From assembly GCA_029565395.1 (NCBI GenBank), contig JAKQOG010000249.1, forward strand, positions 1 through 64,000: DNA of 64,000 nucleotides. Direction: 5' to 3'. Positions 45,348 through 54,562 of this stretch are shown in pieces (position 1 is the first letter of the stretch; each line of letters opens with the position of its first letter). Origin of the DNA: Candidatus Hydrogenedentota bacterium (GTDB lineage: Bacteria; Hydrogenedentota; Hydrogenedentia; Hydrogenedentales; CAILVY01). A program made the position numbers and the translations under genes. The notes under the pieces are model-generated. The model ran no database searches, was not told the DNA's origin, and saw nothing but the letters and a program-made list of their open reading frames with translations.

Positions 45348-46534
45348 TCCAATTCTCCAAGGCAGGCGGCGAGTTTGCCCACCACCTGCTCAACTTGTTC
45401 TTTGGTAATGATGAGCGGGGGCAGAAACCGCAGTACATTGGGGCCGGCAGGTCCGCAAATGATGCCGGCATCCAATAGTTTGCCAATCAACGGCGCGACA
45501 GCATCTTTAAACTCGATGCCGATGATCAGGCCTTTCCCCCGAACCTCAACTATGCTGGCATGCTCCGCGGCCAGTTTGTCCAGTAAATGGAAAAAATGAA
45601 GGCCCACCTGGGCCGCGTTGCTGATAAAGCCGGGTTCGGTGAGCACCTGAATCGTTGCGAGAGAGGCCGCCGCGCTGAGCGGGTTGCCGCCGAAAGTACA
45701 GGCATGCATGCCCGGTTCAAATCCCGAGGCGGCTTCGTCGGTGCAGCCCATCGCACCGATGGGTACCCCGTTCGCAAGTCCTTTGGCAAGGGTCATAATG
45801 TCGGGAGTAATGCCGTAATCCTGATGGGCGAACAATACGCCGGTCCGTCCAAGGCCTGTTTGCACCTCATCAAAAATTAACAGGACATTCTTTTCCGTGC
45901 AGAGTTTCCGTACCGCCTGAAGGTAGCCAAGTTCCGGCATCCGCACGCCGCCTTCACCCTGGATTGGCTCGATTAAAACGGCACCGACATCGGGCGTGAT
46001 CGCAGCTTCCAGGGCAGCCAGATCATTGAACGGCACATACTTGAATCCTTGGGGCAGCGGCTCAAAGCCCTTTTGATATTTCGGCTGGCCGGTGGCTGTT
46101 ATCGTGGCCAGAGTACGGCCATGAAAGGATTGTTCCGCTGTGACGATAACTGGTTTCGGCGTGCCTTTCTGCACCCAATACCGCCGCGCCAGCTTAATGG
46201 CCGCCTCATTCGCCTCGGCGCCGCCGTTGCAGAAAAACCATTTGCGCGCAAAGCACAGTGAGGAGAGCAGTTCCGCAAGCTGCACCTGCGGCTCGATGTA
46301 ATACAGGTTGGACACATGGACCAGCTTTGCGGCCTGTTCGCAAATCGCCTGGGTCACGGCGGGATGGCAATGACCGAGGTTGCACACGGCAATGCCGGAA
46401 AAGCAATCCAGATATTCTTTCCCGTCGGCGTCCCACAGGCGCACCCCCTCGCCCCGGGTCAGCGCCAGTTTCCTGGCGCCATAGGTGTTGATGATGAATT
46501 GATCGTTGAGCGACTTGATTTCTTCTGTTTTCAT
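45341..46534 (-). CDS. argD: Acetylornithine aminotransferase
   Basis: A 397-residue class-III PLP-dependent aminotransferase that converts N-acetylglutamate semialdehyde to N-acetylornithine. Motifs: NGGAEANEAAIKLAR, LIFDEVQTGLGRTG (PLP-binding Asp) and LAKGLANGVPIGAM (Schiff-base Lys). Start chosen at ATG 46534, with GGGAG 9 nt before it; a GTG at 46540 would place it too close to that site. It lies 62 bp after fmdB and overlaps argF by 7 bp. Confidence 0.95.
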   Translation of the reverse strand: MKTEEIKSLNDQFIINTYGARKLALTRGEGVRLWDADGKEYLDCFSGIAVCNLGHCHPAVTQAICEQAAKLVHVSNLYYIEPQVQLAELLSSLCFARKWFFCNGGAEANEAAIKLARRYWVQKGTPKPVIVTAEQSFHGRTLATITATGQPKYQKGFEPLPQGFKYVPFNDLAALEAAITPDVGAVLIEPIQGEGGVRMPELGYLQAVRKLCTEKNVLLIFDEVQTGLGRTGVLFAHQDYGITPDIMTLAKGLANGVPIGAMGCTDEAASGFEPGMHACTFGGNPLSAAASLATIQVLTEPGFISNAAQVGLHFFHLLDKLAAEHASIVEVRGKGLIIGIEFKDAVAPLIGKLLDAGIICGPAGPNVLRFLPPLIITKEQVEQVVGKLAACLGELEW

Positions 46535-46596
46535 GACCACTTACTCCCTGCCATTACTTCTTTGAATACCTTTATTGCTTTTTATGCGCAGTGCCG

Positions 46597-46914
46597 TTAG
46601 TCCTTAGCGCTGCTTTTTTTTGACGGCTTAGCACTGCTGCTTTCGGCCGGTTTACTCTCGGTTTTTTTACTTTCGGCCGGTTTGCTTTCACTTTTGCTTT
46701 CCGGTTTCGTCTCTCCCGAAGGAGGGGTTCCCTTTTTCTTGTAATCCGTCTCATAGAAGCCGGAACCCTTGAAAATGATGCCCGCGCCGATCCCGATCAT
46801 CTTTTCACACCGGCCCTTGCATTTCGCGCACTTTACCTTAACCGTCGCGGTCATGGAATGAAATACATCCTGTTCATGACCGCATTTCGTGCATTGATAC
46901 GTATACGTCGGCAC
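46597..46914 (-). CDS. FmdB-family zinc-ribbon protein with Ser/Lys-rich tail
   Basis: A 105-residue protein. The N-terminal ribbon is PTYTYQCTKCGHEQDVFHSM with CTKC and CAKC as the four zinc ligands, followed by GSGFYETDYKKK, the conserved end of the FmdB/CxxC_CxxC_SSSS domain. The C-terminal ~40 residues repeat ESKPAESKKT-like units and are disordered. Members of this family are small putative regulators of unknown mechanism. Start placed at GTG 46914, so the protein begins with (M)PTYxYxC as in the family; GTG 46923 is an alternative. It is the first gene before argD. Confidence 0.85.
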   Translation of the reverse strand: MPTYTYQCTKCGHEQDVFHSMTATVKVKCAKCKGRCEKMIGIGAGIIFKGSGFYETDYKKKGTPPSGETKPESKSESKPAESKKTESKPAESSSAKPSKKSSAKD

Positions 46915-47056
46915 AGATACCACTGCCTTTCCCGGCTAAAAATAACCGATCTACTCCAAATTCAAAAAAACCTCCCCCACCGCAAAAATCATGGGAAAAG
47001 AAGTAATTTAGCAGTTTTCCATCCGTTTTTCAAAAGAAAGTTGACATTCCGAAAGG

Positions 47057-47092
47057 AAAAACAGGGCCAAGGAATCGCTTCTCCGCCCTGTT
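47057..47092 (-). terminator. Terminator of the amtB-glnB-glnA operon
   Basis: Read on the minus strand, AACAGGGC (47092-47085) pairs with GCCCTGTT (47067-47060) and runs into a TTTTT stretch. It begins 28 bp after the glnA stop codon. Confidence 0.65.
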
Positions 47093-47120
47093 TCGGGAGA
47101 TTAACCAACTGTTGGACGGC

Positions 47121-48545
47121 TTAAATGTCGTAATACAAGTAAAATTCGTAGGGATGCGGACGCAACTGGACGGCTTCCACTTCCTTGACTCGTTTGTAGT
47201 CGATCCAGGTGGTGAGCACGTCTTCGGTGAAGACATCGCCGCGGGTCAGATAATCGTGATCTTTCTTGAGGTGCGCAAGGGCTTCGCCGAGGCTTCCGGG
47301 GACCTGCGGGATCTTGGCCTTTTCTTCCGGCGGCAGATCGTAGAGGTCTTTGTCCATGGGTTCGCCCGGATCGATCTTGTTCTGGATGCCGTCTAGACCG
47401 GCCATCAGAATTGCCGCGAACGCCATATAGGGATTGCACGAGGGATCGGGCACGCGGAATTCAACGCGTTTGGCTTTCGGGCTGGGGGAGTACATCGGGA
47501 TACGGCAGCAGGCGCTGCGGTTGCGCGCGGAGTAGGCGATGTTCACAGGGGCTTCATATCCCGGCACGAGGCGCTTGTAGCTGTTCGTGGTGGGGTTGGT
47601 AAAAGCCACGAGCGAGTTCGCATGGCGCAGCAGCCCGCCGATGAACCACAGGGCTTCCTGGCTGAGGCCGGCGTACTTGTTGCCCGCGAAGAGCGGCTTG
47701 CCCGCTTTCCACAGGGAAACGTGACAGTGCATGCCAGAGCCATTGTCGCCGAAGAGGGGCTTGGGCATGAAGGTTACGGTTTTGTTGTTCCGGCGGGCGA
47801 CGTTCTTGATGATGTACTTGAACATGGTGAGTTGGTCGGCCATGGTGACAAGCGGCGCAAAGCGGATGTCGATTTCAGCCTGGCCGGCGGTGGCCACTTC
47901 ATGGTGGTGGCATTCGATGTTGAGGCCGGCGTCGAGCATCACCTGGACCATCTCGCTGCGGAGGTTGTGTTGCTGATCCGAGGGCGGGATGGGGAAGTAG
48001 CCTTCCTTATGGCGCAGTTTGTAGCCGAGGTTGGGGTTTTCCACGCGCCCGCTGTTCCAGATGGCTTCCTCACTGTCGATGTAGTAATAGCCGCAGTTCG
48101 ATTCCTGGCCGCAGCGGATGTCGCTAAAGATGAAAAACTCCGCTTCAGGGCCGAAGAAGGCGGTGTCGGCAATGCCGGTGGATTCGAGGTAATGCTCGGC
48201 CTTGGTGGCGATGTTGCGCGGGTCGCGCGAGTAACGCTCCTTCGTGATGGGGTCGAGAATGTTGCAGTAGAGAATCAATGTCGGGATGACCGAAAACGGA
48301 TCGATGGTGGCCGTGGTGGGATCGGGCACAACCAGCATATCGCTTTCGTGGATGCCCTGCCAGCCGCGGATCGATGATCCGTCGAAGCCCAAGCCGTCTT
48401 CAAACAGACTTTCACTCAATTCCGCCGCTGGAATGGTGAAATGCTGCTGCAATCCGGGGAAATCCATAAACCGGAAGTCAATGAATTTGATGCCCTTTTC
48501 CTTTGCCAGTTTCAGGACATCTTTCGGTCCAAAATTCTTTTCCAT
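47121..48545 (-). CDS. glnA: Glutamine synthetase, type I
   Basis: A 474-residue dodecameric enzyme that joins ammonia and glutamate with ATP. GlnA blocks: [41 protein letters not shown]-type region (metal and ammonia sites), [20 protein letters not shown], and the NRSA(C)xRIP substrate block. The DLYDLPPEE motif keeps the adenylylation tyrosine (about Tyr402), so AMP-based control by a GlnE-like enzyme is possible. Start at ATG 48545; AAGGA lies 7 nt upstream. It is the last gene of an amtB-glnB-glnA operon behind a sigma-54 promoter. Confidence 0.97.
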   Translation of the reverse strand: MEKNFGPKDVLKLAKEKGIKFIDFRFMDFPGLQQHFTIPAAELSESLFEDGLGFDGSSIRGWQGIHESDMLVVPDPTTATIDPFSVIPTLILYCNILDPITKERYSRDPRNIATKAEHYLESTGIADTAFFGPEAEFFIFSDIRCGQESNCGYYYIDSEEAIWNSGRVENPNLGYKLRHKEGYFPIPPSDQQHNLRSEMVQVMLDAGLNIECHHHEVATAGQAEIDIRFAPLVTMADQLTMFKYIIKNVARRNNKTVTFMPKPLFGDNGSGMHCHVSLWKAGKPLFAGNKYAGLSQEALWFIGGLLRHANSLVAFTNPTTNSYKRLVPGYEAPVNIAYSARNRSACCRIPMYSPSPKAKRVEFRVPDPSCNPYMAFAAILMAGLDGIQNKIDPGEPMDKDLYDLPPEEKAKIPQVPGSLGEALAHLKKDHDYLTRGDVFTEDVLTTWIDYKRVKEVEAVQLRPHPYEFYLYYDI

Positions 48546-48630
48546 TATCCTTGTCCTTTCGTTCGTACTGGGCCCACAATGCCCGTCAATTATCACCGCA
48601 CAGTAGCCGCACGAGGCTGCGCTCCAAGCC

Positions 48631-49008
<378 letters not shown>

Positions 49009-49048
49009 CTATAGTGTCCGAAACATGGGGTGTCAATGATTGCCGCAA

Positions 49049-50392
49049 TCACAGGATGTATCCTTCTTCGCCATGCAGAGTACTGTCCAAGCCTTCGGTT
49101 TCTTCTTCCGAACTCACGCGCAGACCCATTACAGCGTCCAACACTTTTAAGATGATAAAGGTGACAACACCGCTCCATACCAAAGTAATTACCACAGCCA
49201 GCAGTTGGTAGAACACCTGTGTGCCCATGCCGGGATAGCTGGCCACATGCCCGCCGAGGGCCGGAGCCGCGAACACGCCGGTCAGTAGCGCGCCAACCGT
49301 TCCGCCCACGCCATGTACGCCAAAGGCATCCAGCGAATCGTCATAGCCGAACGCTTTTTTCACGGTCGTGGCGCCGAGGAAACAGAAGATCCCGGCGGCC
49401 AGACCTATGGCCAACGCACCCATTGGTCCGCAGCTTCCTGATGCGGGGGTAATGGCCACGAGCCCGGCGACCGCCCCAGTGGCCGTGCCCAAAGCACTGG
49501 GTTTTCCATGTTTGATCCACTCGATGAACATCCAGGTCAGCGCGGCCATGGCCGTGGCCAATTGCGTAGCCAGCATCGCCATCCCAGCGTCGCCGTTCGC
49601 GGCGACCGCGCTGCCTGCGTTGAATCCGAACCATCCCACCCAGAGCATGCCTGCGCCGGTCACGGTCATCGTCAGGTTGTGCGGCGGCATGGGAGTGGCG
49701 GGATATCCTTTACGCTTTCCCAATATCAAACACGATACCAGCGCGGCAATGCCGGCATTGATGTGCACGACGGTTCCGCCCGCGTAGTCCAGCACGCCCC
49801 AATCAAAATAAAGGGCGCCGGGGCCTGACCATGCCATGTGGCAGATGGGGATATAGGCCAAGGTCAGCCACAGAGCGGTGAAGATCATCATGGCGGAGAA
49901 TTTCATGCGCTCCGCATAGGCGCCGCAAATCAATGCGGGCGTGATGATCGCGAAGGTCATTTGGAAGCAGATGAACACGCTTTCAGGAATGGTTCCGTGG
50001 AGCGTGTCCGCCCGGCAGTTATTAAGGAATAAGGCGCTTATACCGCCAATGATGCTGTTGATATTCTTCACATTCGCCGCCATATTGTCCGTCGAAAATG
50101 AAAACGTATATGCATACACTGCCCACAGCACCGAAACCAGCGCGGTAATGCCAAAACACTGCATTAAGACGGAAAGCACGTTCTTAGACCGGACCAGCCC
50201 CCCATAAAAAAGAGCAAGACCGGGAATTGTCATAAAAAGCACCAACGCCGTCGAGGTGAGCATCCAGGCCGTATCGCCGGTATTCAGCGTGGGTTCTTGG
50301 GCAGCGGCCGGCAGTGACATCATCACGGCCCCGCCTGCCAGAAGCCCTAGCTTGCTGTGCCACGCTATCGTTGTTGAAGTCTTTGTGTTCAC
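49049..50392 (-). CDS. amtB: Ammonium transporter AmtB
   Basis: A 447-residue trimeric ammonium channel with 11 membrane helices after a cleavable-looking N-terminal signal (ending PAAAQ). AmtB features: MTIPGLALFYGGLVRSKNVL, the pore twin histidines (HINAGIAALV and FGVHGVGGTVGALL), and the FNAGSAVAANGDA block. It gates ammonium entry under GlnK/P-II control. Start is GTG at 50392, with GGAGG 9 nt before it. First gene of amtB-glnB-glnA; a sigma-54 promoter lies 167 nt upstream. Confidence 0.96.
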   Translation of the reverse strand: MNTKTSTTIAWHSKLGLLAGGAVMMSLPAAAQEPTLNTGDTAWMLTSTALVLFMTIPGLALFYGGLVRSKNVLSVLMQCFGITALVSVLWAVYAYTFSFSTDNMAANVKNINSIIGGISALFLNNCRADTLHGTIPESVFICFQMTFAIITPALICGAYAERMKFSAMMIFTALWLTLAYIPICHMAWSGPGALYFDWGVLDYAGGTVVHINAGIAALVSCLILGKRKGYPATPMPPHNLTMTVTGAGMLWVGWFGFNAGSAVAANGDAGMAMLATQLATAMAALTWMFIEWIKHGKPSALGTATGAVAGLVAITPASGSCGPMGALAIGLAAGIFCFLGATTVKKAFGYDDSLDAFGVHGVGGTVGALLTGVFAAPALGGHVASYPGMGTQVFYQLLAVVITLVWSGVVTFIILKVLDAVMGLRVSSEEETEGLDSTLHGEEGYIL

Positions 50393-50558
50393 CGTTCATT
50401 TCCTCCAGCGGTTTTTGGGTGGTCCCAGGGGCCGCGCCATTCACGATCCCTTAATGTTGAAGAAACCTTGCCCAACACCCGTCGGAATATTCTTGTACGG
50501 GCTTGTTTCTCTCAGAAATGCCATATCTGGTAGCCAGCACAAGTATGAGCACTAAAAA

Positions 50559-50573
50559 GCAACTGTTGTGCCA
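50559..50573 (-). promoter_or_regulatory. Sigma-54 promoter of amtB-glnB-glnA
   Basis: The minus strand reads TGGCAC-AACAG-TTGC: the -24 GG and -12 GC elements match the RpoN consensus with exact spacing. It lies 167 nt before the amtB start and points at the operon, as expected for NtrC-dependent nitrogen genes. Confidence 0.9.
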
Positions 50574-50828
50574 ATATTCTAAAATGAGTGGAAAATCATT
50601 CGGCGGAGGGCAAAAAAAGAGTACTTAGTCCCTTCTAATATGCTGTAAAAAAAGAGGTTATGGGGTATCTGAGAAAGTCTTAAGATTTGCCTGTATACAG
50701 AAACAGCATGATGCAGTTAATGGCCCCATGTTCGTAGATCACCCTACCATTTGGTAGGTTGCGCATGGTCACAACACGCTTTGGTAGGAATTAAAGGGGG
50801 TGTAACATCCGGGGTATGCTTTTTCTGC
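50574..50828. other. Non-coding spacer upstream of the sigma-54 promoter
   Basis: About 255 bp between the sigma-54 promoter and the AsmA-like stop. It contains a small hairpin CCTACC (50743-50748)-ATTT-GGTAGG (50753-50758) and would house any enhancer-binding sites for the nitrogen operon; I could not identify a convincing NtrC palindrome. No open frame with coding character. Confidence 0.45.
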
Positions 50829-53800
50829 TTACTGCCGTAATACATCGTCCAAAAGGCCGCGCAAGAGGGGTGCAGGCCCTTTTTTCTTTGGCGGGTTTTG
50901 TGTAGGAGGAGAAGGGGAAGAAGGGGTGGATACATTATTTTCCTGTGATACGGGGGCCTTTTCCTTCCCTATGGGAAGCACACCGGGTTCGAGGCGCACT
51001 TTCGGATCAAAAGGAGAACCAGTGGCCCGAATACGGAAGCCGGTTCCGCTTTTCAATACGTCAAGGACCTGTCCCACCACGGGCACCACATCCACAATCC
51101 CGGTGACGGCTTCCAAGAGATTCAATCCCAAGGAAACATCCATGGAGTCGCCAGGCAGATCGATAAGGCCGCTTCCTTCCATGGCGTAGGCAGGATCGTT
51201 CAGCGTGAATTTTTCGATGGTCATTCGCCCATTTTGAGCGGCAAGTTTCAATCCGGATTTCTGAAAAGTCAATCCTTCGTCCTTCAGGGATGGGATGCGC
51301 AGCCGCAACACTTCCGTGCTCTTTAGCACGGCGAGCAGTTTGGTTGCATACCCATGTTTTCCATACGACCCCTTTTCCGCATTCAAATCGAGGGCGCCGT
51401 TAATGCCTCGGTAGAGTTCCTGCCCTGAGGCCAATGGCATACTGAGTTTGACGGGACCTGATGTGGCGCCGCGGAAACCTTGCGGTTCCTGACTCATCAG
51501 GTCATCCAACAATTTCAGGTCCATCTGCTGGAAATTGAGATCCATGTTAAGCGTGTTGGGTGTTCCATAGAGAACCCGGACCGTGCCTTTTACCGTTCCT
51601 GTTCCATAGCCAAACGACAGGGCATTCATGTCGAGGGAATCCTGGGCAAAGAGTAGATCGGTGTGCACACGGTTCAATTGTGCGCGGCGGTAATACAGCG
51701 ATTGCACATCCACAACGCCCTTCCCTGTAATCCGCTGGGATGGAGCGGCGGAGGGAGAGGCCGGGGCAGGTGCAGGCGCCGGAGCGGTTTTCGTGTCGGA
51801 TGGGGACTTGGACAGGGAAGCAAACGTGGTATACAGGGCTTCAATCGCGTTCAGGTTCAGTTTCGATCCGGTAACGGTGGCGTCGATTTGACGGTTACTC
51901 AGCGAGGCGTTAATAAGCGCATCGCTGTCCGCTCCTCGAATACTCAAGTTCTTGCAGGCCCAGTTTTCATTTGCATACGAGATATCGCCGGACATGGAAT
52001 CGATGGCCGCATCCGGGGCAAAGGTAAATCCAGTGTTGTCCAGATGCAGGGCTACAGAAAACGGTTGCGTTTCAATGGAACCCGAAACTTTCCCGGACGC
52101 CTTTCCGCCTTTTGCGAGTAACTCGGACAACGGAGCAAGATTGACCTGAAGATTGGGGATGTTGGGAGACGGTCCATCGAGCATGACCTGAATTTGTTCC
52201 TGATAAAAGCGTATGCTTGCTGATACCGGCGCAAACGGACTGGTTTTGTTGCCCAGTGCCACTTGCACCGACAACGGGGCATCTATTTTCTTTTCCAGAT
52301 ATTCGCCGGCGGTGATGATGGTTTTTTGCAGATCCAGATTTGCACTGAAGCCACCTTTACCGTAGCCTCCGGTCATGTGCAAGGCGGCGGGGCCGGTGGC
52401 ATGAATGGAACCGGGGATCACGGGCTGCAACGAATCCAAGGGGATTTCTGAATCGAGATCAAGCTGATCCAATACGAGCCCTTCTTTTTTCTGGTCGAAA
52501 TAGAGCGTGGCATTTATGGAGGGGGCGCCTTGACGTTTAACGGCAAGATACATGCGCCCGTCCTGTGGTTTCTTGGGCTGATAGGTGACATCGAATGTGG
52601 ATGGGCCAAAGGCTTTGAACACTGCTTCGGCATAGGGGCGGGTGGATTCACTGGTCACAAACGACAGCGCTGCACGGGGCAGATCAAGGGAGACGGTTCC
52701 CCCAATAGTTTGATCGGCCAAGGTGTATTGACCTGTGCCCTTCACGGTTCCATAGTGTTCGGAGGAAGCGGATGCTTTCCCTTCCACCCTTTTCCCATCG
52801 CTCGTGAATGCCACGGCAATGTCAGAAATTTTGTCTTGATACGCCGGGGTCACGATGCCCAGCTTTCCTGACGTTACATTTCCCTCAATTTTCAGATCGT
52901 CCGGAAGCCCTTTCCCGGGGACGATGGTGCATTTGATCTGCTTAACTGCGCATGCGCCATCCAGGTCGCGCACGGTGTCCTTGGGAAGAAACGCCGTTAC
53001 CAGGGGATTTGCCAGACTGAATGCCCCATTCAAGTCCAACGCAATAGTCTTTTTTGTAAGGTCAGGGCGGATATCTCCGGAAATCTTCAGGTCTCCACTT
53101 TTCAATTCCTTAATATGAAGGGCGTTGTTGACGGTTTCAATACTGCCGGTGATATTCGCCGCCATAACTGCGCCATCGGCGCGTAGCAGATCCACACCGT
53201 GTCCTTCGATAGTGCCGGAAAGCACTTTCCATTCGCCGCCTTTTTCCGAACCCGCCACTATGTTGCTCAGTGTGAAGGCTCCTTCCTTTTGTGCCTTCAG
53301 GGCGTATCCTGGAATGGGAACCAAGGCAAGTAAAACCCGTAATCCTTCACCATTGCATGCCGCCGATGGAATCGTGATGCGCATGTCGCCGCCGGGCACA
53401 AAGCGCGCCTCGGCCTTCAAATCCAATCCTGGGGCGGTCAGTGCGGCGTCCTGTAGAGTCAGGGCGCCTTCACTCCAAGCGGCCTTGCCCTGAATTGCTC
53501 CGGAAAACGCTTTGGAAATATCAGTGTGAAGCGTTCCAGAAAGATCCGCGTGAATACTGGAAGGCGGTGTGCCCGAAAACTTCGCTTCCAGGCCAATGGT
53601 GGTGTGGGGCACGCTGGCATTTCCCACTAAATCCTCGATATCGAAATGTTCTACCTTCGCCGAACCTTCCAACAGCGGCGCGTCCTGGATGCTCTGATCC
53701 ATACTCAGATTGGCTGCCAGCCGCGCTTCTGGGCCCAGAAAAGGCAATGCGGCGCTGAGATCCAGCCTGATTCGGTCCGATAGCACATCGTCCACGGCGA

Positions 53801-54374
53801 TACTGCACCGGGTCATTTCTTGTGAACCTTGGCGAAGGAGCGCCTTAGGGACAACAATCCGGCCAATCCGCAACGCGAATCCTCCGACGGAAATGCCTGG
53901 TTTGCCCTTGCCGGATTCCGCAGCCGGGGTGGATTCGGATTCGGCGGGCGTCGGTTCTTCCGATTTAAGATGATCCAGCAGGTCTTGAACACGCCGCTGT
54001 ACGTCCGCGGAATTGTCTGGAAGAGTGACTATTAGATCTTCAGCTTCAATCGACGCAATATCGAGTTCACGGCGCAATAATCCGCTCAGCCGCGCCCGTA
54101 CCGAGATGGACGTTGCCTCTGCCTTAAAGTCCCCTTCGCCTATGATGATATCGAACACCGAAAGATGGGGCATGGGAAAAAGACGTAAATCCGCACTGCC
54201 AATAACGGCAGGCAATCCCGTTTGTTGATGGATTTGTGCCGTGATAAGCGGCAGATACCGCTCAATATCAAGGTACCGCTCCACTCCCTGCCAAACGGCG
54301 GCTGCCAGCACAAGAACAATAACTAACACGGCTATCCATCGCCGCCACCTGAATTTTTTCTGATAATCGCTCAT
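50829..54374 (-). CDS. AsmA-family envelope protein
   Basis: A 1181-residue protein with one N-terminal membrane helix (about 12-32, IAVLVIVLVLAAAVW) and a long periplasmic beta-rich body. N-terminal AsmA block: LPLITAQIHQQTGLPAVIGS; C-terminal AsmA_2 block: GNAxxMSFGYGTGTVKG-like region and ALDLNAEKGSYGKHGYATKLL, ending LEAVTGIVDVVPVVGQVLD. AsmA-like proteins are bridge-like proteins associated with outer-membrane lipid transport and homeostasis. Two Pro/Ala/Ser-rich linkers (around residues 175-195 and 865-885) and a Pro-rich tail are visible. Start at ATG 54374, because the membrane helix follows directly; a longer frame to 54476 has no such site. It diverges from the giant surface protein. 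Confidence 0.85.
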   Translation of the reverse strand: MSDYQKKFRWRRWIAVLVIVLVLAAAVWQGVERYLDIERYLPLITAQIHQQTGLPAVIGSADLRLFPMPHLSVFDIIIGEGDFKAEATSISVRARLSGLLRRELDIASIEAEDLIVTLPDNSADVQRRVQDLLDHLKSEEPTPAESESTPAAESGKGKPGISVGGFALRIGRIVVPKALLRQGSQEMTRCSIAVDDVLSDRIRLDLSAALPFLGPEARLAANLSMDQSIQDAPLLEGSAKVEHFDIEDLVGNASVPHTTIGLEAKFSGTPPSSIHADLSGTLHTDISKAFSGAIQGKAAWSEGALTLQDAALTAPGLDLKAEARFVPGGDMRITIPSAACNGEGLRVLLALVPIPGYALKAQKEGAFTLSNIVAGSEKGGEWKVLSGTIEGHGVDLLRADGAVMAANITGSIETVNNALHIKELKSGDLKISGDIRPDLTKKTIALDLNGAFSLANPLVTAFLPKDTVRDLDGACAVKQIKCTIVPGKGLPDDLKIEGNVTSGKLGIVTPAYQDKISDIAVAFTSDGKRVEGKASASSEHYGTVKGTGQYTLADQTIGGTVSLDLPRAALSFVTSESTRPYAEAVFKAFGPSTFDVTYQPKKPQDGRMYLAVKRQGAPSINATLYFDQKKEGLVLDQLDLDSEIPLDSLQPVIPGSIHATGPAALHMTGGYGKGGFSANLDLQKTIITAGEYLEKKIDAPLSVQVALGNKTSPFAPVSASIRFYQEQIQVMLDGPSPNIPNLQVNLAPLSELLAKGGKASGKVSGSIETQPFSVALHLDNTGFTFAPDAAIDSMSGDISYANENWACKNLSIRGADSDALINASLSNRQIDATVTGSKLNLNAIEALYTTFASLSKSPSDTKTAPAPAPAPASPSAAPSQRITGKGVVDVQSLYYRRAQLNRVHTDLLFAQDSLDMNALSFGYGTGTVKGTVRVLYGTPNTLNMDLNFQQMDLKLLDDLMSQEPQGFRGATSGPVKLSMPLASGQELYRGINGALDLNAEKGSYGKHGYATKLLAVLKSTEVLRLRIPSLKDEGLTFQKSGLKLAAQNGRMTIEKFTLNDPAYAMEGSGLIDLPGDSMDVSLGLNLLEAVTGIVDVVPVVGQVLDVLKSGTGFRIRATGSPFDPKVRLEPGVLPIGKEKAPVSQENNVSTPSSPSPPTQNPPKKKGPAPLLRGLLDDVLRQ

Positions 54375-54475
54375 ACAATGCTCAACCTTGCCTTTTTCTT
54401 CAAAATATCCTCCATTATAAACCCAACAACGCGAAAATGTTATTTTTTCCTTATTTTTCCCATCCAGGCAAATCA

Positions 54476-54504
54476 TTCACAAACATATTGATTTATGTTA
54501 GGAT
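54476..54504 (+). promoter_or_regulatory. Weak sigma-70-like promoter for the giant surface protein
   Basis: TTCACA (54476-54481), 17-nt spacer, TAGGAT (54499-54504). Each box has four of six consensus bases. Predicted leader of about 50 nt ends in a hairpin that overlaps the ribosome-binding site. Confidence 0.3.
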
Positions 54505-54549
54505 AGGGCTGACTGGTTGGGAATTTTCTGGGGCATTAAAAATGTGAAT

Positions 54550-54562
54550 AGGAGAGCCTCCT
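54550..54562 (+). promoter_or_regulatory. Ribosome-binding site inside a small hairpin
   Basis: AGGAG (54550-54554) is complementary to CTCCT (54558-54562), with a 3-nt loop, and the ATG follows at once. The only Shine-Dalgarno-like sequence is therefore paired in this hairpin, which could lower or regulate translation of the 6.4-kb gene. Confidence 0.45.

Noticed and set aside
50743-50758. Hairpin CCTACC-ATTT-GGTAGG as a terminator for the AsmA-like gene
   Set aside because: Only 6 bp, A/T-poor context and no T tract on the minus strand.
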